Part shown: one piece after another, positions 58,459 to 64,000 of the stretch | Layout: each line of letters opens with the position of its first letter | Position numbering within the stretch: the stretch's first letter is position 1 | Origin: Bombardia bombarda | Lineage: Eukaryota > Ascomycota > Sordariomycetes > Sordariales > Lasiosphaeriaceae | Reading direction: 5' to 3' | Assembly (NCBI GenBank): GCA_030512295.1 | Contig: JAULSR010000001.1 | Coordinates: forward strand, 6,285,001 to 6,349,000 | Length of the DNA stretch: 64,000 nucleotides | Made by a program: the position numbers and the translations under genes | Notes under the pieces: generated by a model | What the model was told of the DNA's origin: nothing | The model's database searches: none | What the model saw: the letters and a program-made list of their open reading frames with translations, nothing else

Positions 58459-60763
58459 GGTAGCGTCGCGGACGCAAAGGTACGTCTCTGAACTGGGAAA
58501 ACGAGGGACGGGAAAGAGAAATTGAAAAGAGAGATTGCAATGGGTGCGTTACAGCAATATGAAAGGAGAATTGAGGAATATTTTTATTCAACCTTATCAA
58601 GAGAATATTCCAAAAGAGCGGCTCACTCCGTCAGCCTCGACGAGAAGTCTGCAAGGGTCCAGAGTGCGTGCAAAGGACAGAAAGATCCGAGGGGGGTGCA
58701 GCTGGATGTCCTGGCCGAGATCCGATGGATGGCCTGGATTGCTCGATTGGCTGGCCACCTGTGCTCGACGGGAGGAGGATGGAAGGATGGACGGAAGGGC
58801 TGGCTGGCTGAGATCAAGAGCCTCAAAGTGTGAAGTCCGTACATTAATGACGGAGATACAATTGATGACTGGCTGCTTCTCCCATGGTATTGGTGTCCTT
58901 GCATGGCAATTATTTTATTCAGCCCATATTTCATCACGGTCTGGTCTGGCTATCCATTGCAAACGCATCGGTATCCCGTCTGAGGTACGAAAGTACTTTG
59001 TGGCCAATTTCACGCCCGCTTCCAGCATTGGGCTTGTCTAGGACTCCAGAGACTGTTGGGGGGCATTTTGCCCAGAATGACATTGATTGATTGCTTTCTG
59101 CAGTTGGTACGCAAAAAGCGCGTGGATGGCTTGGCGACCCGCGATAGCTCTAGACAGGGGATGTGCAATTGTGGTCAAGGGCAGCTTGGCAAGAATGCAG
59201 TAGCGAGCTGAAGCTGAGGTTGTCCCCCGTTCCCAAGCGGGTACCTTTGGGTACACAGTAGGTACCTACCTACATAGTGTCGGAGATGGAGTCTGGACCC
59301 TTCTAAACCTTGACCCCTGCAAGTCACTCTGTACCTTCCTCAGATCTTATCTCGTCGAGGTACTTGGGAAGGAGCACTGGAGATCTCGTGTGGCTGCATA
59401 AGACGGCACAGAATGCAAGGTACAGGCATTAGGTGTGGCTCGAGCGTCACTCGCTGGGCTATTTTCCTAGTCGGTACCGTGTCGCCAAGGTCCTGGGTAC
59501 AACATCACCGTTCTCAACACGGAATCCCCGCTTCTTTCGGCAGCTTCGATTGCTTTTGCATCGATATCTCATCTTGCTTGTTCAGCCACACCAACGAATC
59601 CTGGACGTGCACAAGGATCGGGAGACATCTGGCATGGCAACGAAAGTCACGCATTGACTTTGCCTTTGGCTTGCTCGACATGGCTCGAGGTAGCTCAGAA
59701 TGGCGGTGGAAGACAAGGCAATCGGGCAAATGTCCCGTGGCTGTGGCGGTCTGAATCCGATTTGCATCACGCCCCATATCCCATCTTCCCAATACCACAA
59801 TATAGCAAACACGTTTTCTGACGCCTCTATTCTTAGGTTTAAGGCAAAGGCCTATTGACTATCGATCTCGTGAATCCCCATGTCTTGGATATCCCGTCTC
59901 AGCCGGCCTAGAGGGGCCTCATTTCCAAAAGTGACGTGATGAAGCCTGACGTGTCCGTCCTCTTCTCGCTCCATGGAGACACAAAGATGCAAAAATCGTT
60001 CTCCGGCTCCATCCACCATGATCACGAGCCCTCAGCTAGGAGGAGCCCAAGGCGAGCGGACGATAGAAGCGCGCTGGCGAACCTAGAGTATCCAGGTTCT
60101 CAAGGCTCTCTACCACGTGTACCTGCGTGTAGCAAGCAAGCGCCCCCTCCACATCGTATGAGCCACCACTAGGACCACTCCCAGTGAGGTTCGTTGCCCG
60201 TCGCTATGACAAGCAAAAGTCCCTCACTGACCCTGGGGTAATTACGCCCAGCATGCTCACTGGCTGAGACTGCGGCGCCCTGTCAGGCCTTCAAGCCTCA
60301 TCCAAGCGGCTGCTTTGTCTGACTTCCACTATCACACTAGTTTATTCCAATAGTTCCATTGGGGCTTTTGGAAGCGAGGATGGCTTTGCTGTCATCTCCC
60401 TGCGCAGCTTTTGGCGAGCGCGGCGAGTGCGAACTAGTAACCCACATTGGGCGGTTTGAACGGTAGACTACGCCCGTAAGGCTCTCGTCGATACCAATGG
60501 GCTGGATTGATGGGGATTCTGATGGTACGCCGGCAAGCTTTCAACCAAGCGCGTCACGATTCCATGTTGCTCTATCCCCCTCTTCTCGTGATATAAGACC
60601 CCATCACGTCTCCCATGTTTTGGCGATCATCATCCTCCCATCCAACCTCATCACCGGAGCCTCATCCTGCCTGTCTCATCAGTCTTTTGGATTTCTCACA
60701 CGATCCTTTCAACTCATAGTCACTTCTTCGTTCGTGTCGCTCATTCTTGATACCTAATTCACA
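58459..60763. other. Intergenic region with secreted-protein promoter
   Basis: About 2.3 kb between the divergent GH16 gene and secreted-protein gene. No supportable gene; pyrimidine-rich leader before 60764. Confidence 0.5.
60591..60597 (+). promoter_or_regulatory. Possible TATA element of secreted-protein gene
   Basis: atataag about 170 bases upstream of the ATG, followed by CT-rich leader sequence, as in many highly expressed fungal secreted-protein genes. Position-based guess. Confidence 0.35.
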
Positions 60764-61996
60764 ATGAAGGCCGCCGTCCTTTCTTCTCTGCTCTTCGGGC
60801 TTGCTGCGGCATCCCCCCTTGCTGTCAACAAGCGTCAGGACCTCCCCATTGAGGACTACGGTGCTGCCGTGGCTGCCGGTGCCGATAGCTCCGATGGCCC
60901 TCCCGTCGGTGATGCTGTTCCCGAGAGCGCCGCTACCTACGATCCTACTAGCGTCGCCGCCGACATTGTAGCTCAGGTTTCGGACGCTGCTCCTGCCGAC
61001 GCTACTTCTGCCGAGCTCATCAGCGCCGACATCAAGAAGCGTGTCGCTGTCTGCACCACCCGGACTTTCAACGGCCCCCAGGTGACCGCTCCCGCGGACA
61101 CCCCTGAGGCTTTCCAGGCCAACACGGCCTTTTCTGATGCTGCCGTTGCTGGTGCCTCGGCGGCCAGCGTTCCCGCTGGATACGCTGTTGTTCCCGGCTA
61201 CGAGAACCTCAAGGCTGCTGCTCAGGACCCCAGCTACCTGACCTACGTCTCTTCCAAGCTCACCTCGTACAGCCCCGCTCAGTGCGGTGCTCTCTGCGAT
61301 GCCCTGAGCGGTTGCAGTTCCTTCACCATCTGTAAGTAACTGTCTTGTAATACTCATTGCGAATCTCCGATTACAGTTGCTAACCATAATGCAGTCTATG
61401 AGCGTGTTCCCCTCGTTGTCAGCTCCACCACCCAGGTTCCTGACAAGGACTCTTGCCCCGGCCTCACCACCTCCCCCTCTGCCACCCTCATCAAGTGCGC
61501 CTTCTACGGCATGCCCCTGATTGCTTCCACCGCCACCAACGTCGGCCAGTTCCAGGGCAAGTTCAAGGTCGTCTACGCCGGAGTCACCGCCTTCACCAAG
61601 TCGTCCGCTCCCAGCGTCGACGGCTACGAGGGCCCCGTCTCTTTCGGCAACGCCTCCATCAACGCCCCCGCTCCCGTCATTGACCACGGTTACCTTCGCG
61701 TCCAGACCTTCGGCACCAACGTTCCCTATGACCCCAGCCTGTGCGCCGCCTCGTGCGCCGCCCAGACCACCTACAACGCCAACCACGGTACTTTCAACGG
61801 CCAGGCCTGCATCTTCTTCAACGCCTACATCCTGTACAAGAACGGCGAGAACGGTGTCTTCACCTGCGCATACTACGGCACTCCCTACGGAGTCGCCTAC
61901 GCCAAGAACAAGGGCCAGTTCGACGCCGCTGGCAACAAGTTCACCATCGGCTCCAGCTTCGGCTACTACCTTGACGGCCACTACGTCGCCAAGTAA
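60764..61996 (+). CDS. Secreted protein with duplicated cysteine module and Kex2-type site
   Basis: Extracellular or wall protein of unknown function. Two exons, 60764-61331 and 61395-61996, with a 63-nt intron (GTAAGT...GCAG) and phase-1 join giving FTIFYERVPL; 389 residues. A clear signal peptide (MKAAVLSSLLFGLAAASP) is followed by LAVNKRQD, a Lys-Arg site for Kex2-like processing. A second Lys-Arg (IKKRVAVC) lies near residue 96, so the first 98 residues may be a propeptide. Two modules share a pattern. Module 1: C174-x3-C178, C184, aromatic FYER, then C224-AFYGMP. Module 2: C306-x3-C310, C328-IFFNAYIL, then C347-AYYGTP. This resembles PAN/apple-like carbohydrate or protein binding modules, but I cannot assign a named family. 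Codon use is strongly biased to C-ending codons, suggesting high expression. A long minus-strand open frame lies antisense to it. Confidence 0.82.
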
Positions 61997-64000
61997 GCGT
62001 ATCGCTCGCGCTCTTCTTTTACTTTTTGGATCTGCAATCTGGCATATACGAGTTTCGCAACTAGGATGGGGAGTAGGATAATAAATGGGAGGGGATGGAA
62101 TTGTTCCTAGAAATGTCGGTCAGCGTTAATCAATCATGCGAGTTTTGCAGCTTGGTCTTGTTTCTTTGGCTATTGTTTTTGCATTTACAGGGAATCGGTC
62201 TTTACAAACATGCTCTAGAATATTTAATGCTTTTATAATAATGAATGATCTATCATTGTGCTTTGCCAACTCCTATGTGATGACGTCTTGGTAATAGGTT
62301 GCGACATCCACCTTCTGTGCTACCTTATATATGAAGATGACGGTAAGCCTGAACTTGAATTATTAGCCTGTGGGTTTGGATGAGGTTACTCACCAGAACC
62401 CTGTTGTGTCCTAGTTTCGCCTTGTCCAGTATTTACAAAATGCCTCCAAAGACAATTTTCTCCATTCCATAGATGTTCATTTCAATTCATCAGAGTTGAC
62501 CAAGATTCCTAAGAGTTTTCAGAGGACCAAACAAATTAAACAACCCATTTATAGCTGTACTATTGTGTTTTGTAAAAACACTGAGAGTTGTTCTTCAAAT
62601 TCCTGAATACCGGGAAGCTTCAAAGAAGCCTATTGTTGATCTTCAAAAATAGAGTGATGAACTAAGATACAGCATCTACCGGACTGACATCCAAAGGATT
62701 TTGCATTATTCATTACCTTGGTATATAATGAAGATAAAACTCTCGCCTACATCTTCTGAGAGAAGGTTCACAATAACACTCGTTATAACACTTGATATGT
62801 TCATCTCATGACGACAACAGAGTGCTGTTGTTCTAAGAATACCCAAAGAACATTTAGCCGACGATTGACACCCCGGATCGACACTGAGATTTTCCTAATT
62901 TACTTGACTAGTTGTGCATACAACGGGGCAACTGATCCGTCCCAGCTCCCTGGAACGTGGTCTGCCGTCAAGACCGGTCCAGAAGGGATCGGCATAACGA
63001 GAAAAAGGAAAGAACAGTGTGTGGCTGTGCCGGATCAAGCACCAGCCGAGCTCGACAGATCTGACTATGGAGGCCGTTTGGGCTTGCTTGTTTACTTTTC
63101 TTCACCGACTTTTCTTTTTCTTTGTTCGGAATCCGTCAAATCGCATCATTCACTACTTGTTATCTAGCGGCTAGCAGTACCGAGATTTAACTAAACTAGA
63201 CTCACTATGTGTGTGTCTCAGGCTCTCAGCGGCTCGCTTGTCAATATTTCGGAACTGGACTGAAGCGATCACACCAGCGCCAGTGCCAGTGCCAGTCAGT
63301 GCAAGTGCAAGAGCAAGTGCCAGCGCCAGTGCCAGTGAGCGCCAGTGCAGCCGAAGACCGAACAAGTGATCTGTCACTGGCACAGTATTCGAGGCGGCAG
63401 GCAGTCACGGATATGATGAGCACACTAATAATGTGGAAATGCACGCATATTTCAGTTACCCATTCTCCCTTGCCTTGGCAAAAGCTCCTTTGTCATGGCG
63501 TTAAACCGTGCAGCTCGTGTTATTACACGTCAGCTAGTTTTATGCATGCTGTGGTGTAACTTGCTAGTTTGTGTTTGTGGGCGCATTGGGTCGGTGAGTG
63601 GTGATGAGGGCTGCATGGGGCATCGTGAATATCTATGTTTGTGTGCGTGTGTTGTGCGTCGTCGTGTAACGGAACCATCATAACGGAACTGAGTGGGTAC
63701 GTAACCGGTGTGTTGAACGAAAATAGAGCATCGTCGTGGTCCAGGTTGACCAAAATGAGTGGGAACCTGAGGAAAAAAAAAGCTAAGACATGTCGGGATG
63801 TGACATGCTGGGGTGATGGTGCGCCAAGGGGATCCAGGGTCTTGGCCGAAGTACTGTACTTGACAAGGGGTCCTGTGAGGCAGGAGGTATCGGTACTTCG
63901 CCCACACCTCTCCGCTGCTTTGGGCTGGTAGCGGCGTAGCGCCACAAGGGGTTAGCCCCTGCTAGAGCCGCATCCACACTTGACTTCCATCGTCCCTTCT
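61997..64000. other. 3' region of secreted-protein gene and right edge
   Basis: About 2 kb with no supportable gene. 62.1-62.8 kb is AT-rich; 63.27-63.35 kb holds a minisatellite (listed separately). Confidence 0.5.
63273..63349. repeat. Hexanucleotide minisatellite (GCCAGT/GCAAGT)n
   Basis: Roughly a dozen degenerate copies of gccagt with gcaagt and gccagc variants in direct tandem. Confidence 0.85.

Noticed and set aside
60662..61981. 439-codon open frame on the minus strand opposite the secreted-protein gene
   Set aside because: It is antisense to a well-supported spliced gene with signal peptide and runs through its intron. Its Gly/Val/Ala-rich text mirrors the C-ending codon bias of the plus strand and has no family features.

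Overview
This 64 kb window is nuclear DNA of a filamentous ascomycete, most likely a Sordariomycete. Genes carry short introns (mostly 56 to 130 nt) with GTRNGT-type donors. Intergenic DNA is long and rich in simple repeats, and the recognisable proteins (nitrogen repressor Nmr, glucosidase I, Gyp7, Mso1, Sec2, mS41, a fungal RFTS-domain protein) are typical of Pezizomycotina. I recognise 16 protein-coding genes, one cut by the left edge. I found no convincing tRNA, rRNA, CRISPR or intact transposon. All gene models come from reading frames and splice sites; none was checked against transcripts or databases.

Layout. 1-10 kb is gene dense: 3' part of MAK16 (+), an Mso1 homologue (+) with an apparent frameshift in a poly-G tract, the Rab GAP Gyp7 (+), and ER glucosidase I (-) ending in an RDEL tetrapeptide. 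10-23.5 kb is gene poor: a possible broken gene near 10.5-11.3 kb and a bZIP-type factor (-) at 16.4-17.3 kb. 23.5-43.9 kb is dense again: mitoribosomal mS41 (-), a 1505-residue SNF2 ATPase with an inserted RING finger (+), a convergent RFTS-domain protein with a C-terminal zinc-finger-like segment (-), tRNA pseudouridine-55 synthase (+), a Sec2-domain protein (-), exosome subunit Csl4 (-), sterol C-8 isomerase Erg2 (+) and the nitrogen repressor Nmr (-). About 5 kb of non-coding DNA follows. 49.3-58.5 kb holds a membrane GT2 polysaccharide synthase (-) and a membrane-anchored GH16 glucanase-like protein (-), with about 4.3 kb between them. At 60.8-62.0 kb lies a secreted cysteine-containing protein (+) with a duplicated module. 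The last 2 kb has only repeats.

How genes may work together. Most are unlinked housekeeping functions (ribosome assembly, tRNA and mitoribosome, RNA exosome, ergosterol, N-glycan trimming). Two neighbourhoods deserve attention. One is the convergent pair of a SNF2-RING (candidate ubiquitin ligase) gene and an RFTS gene; RFTS domains read ubiquitinated histone H3 in other eukaryotes. The other is the GT2 synthase and GH16 pair, which could make and remodel the same cell-surface beta-glucan. Both links are inference from domains and adjacency.
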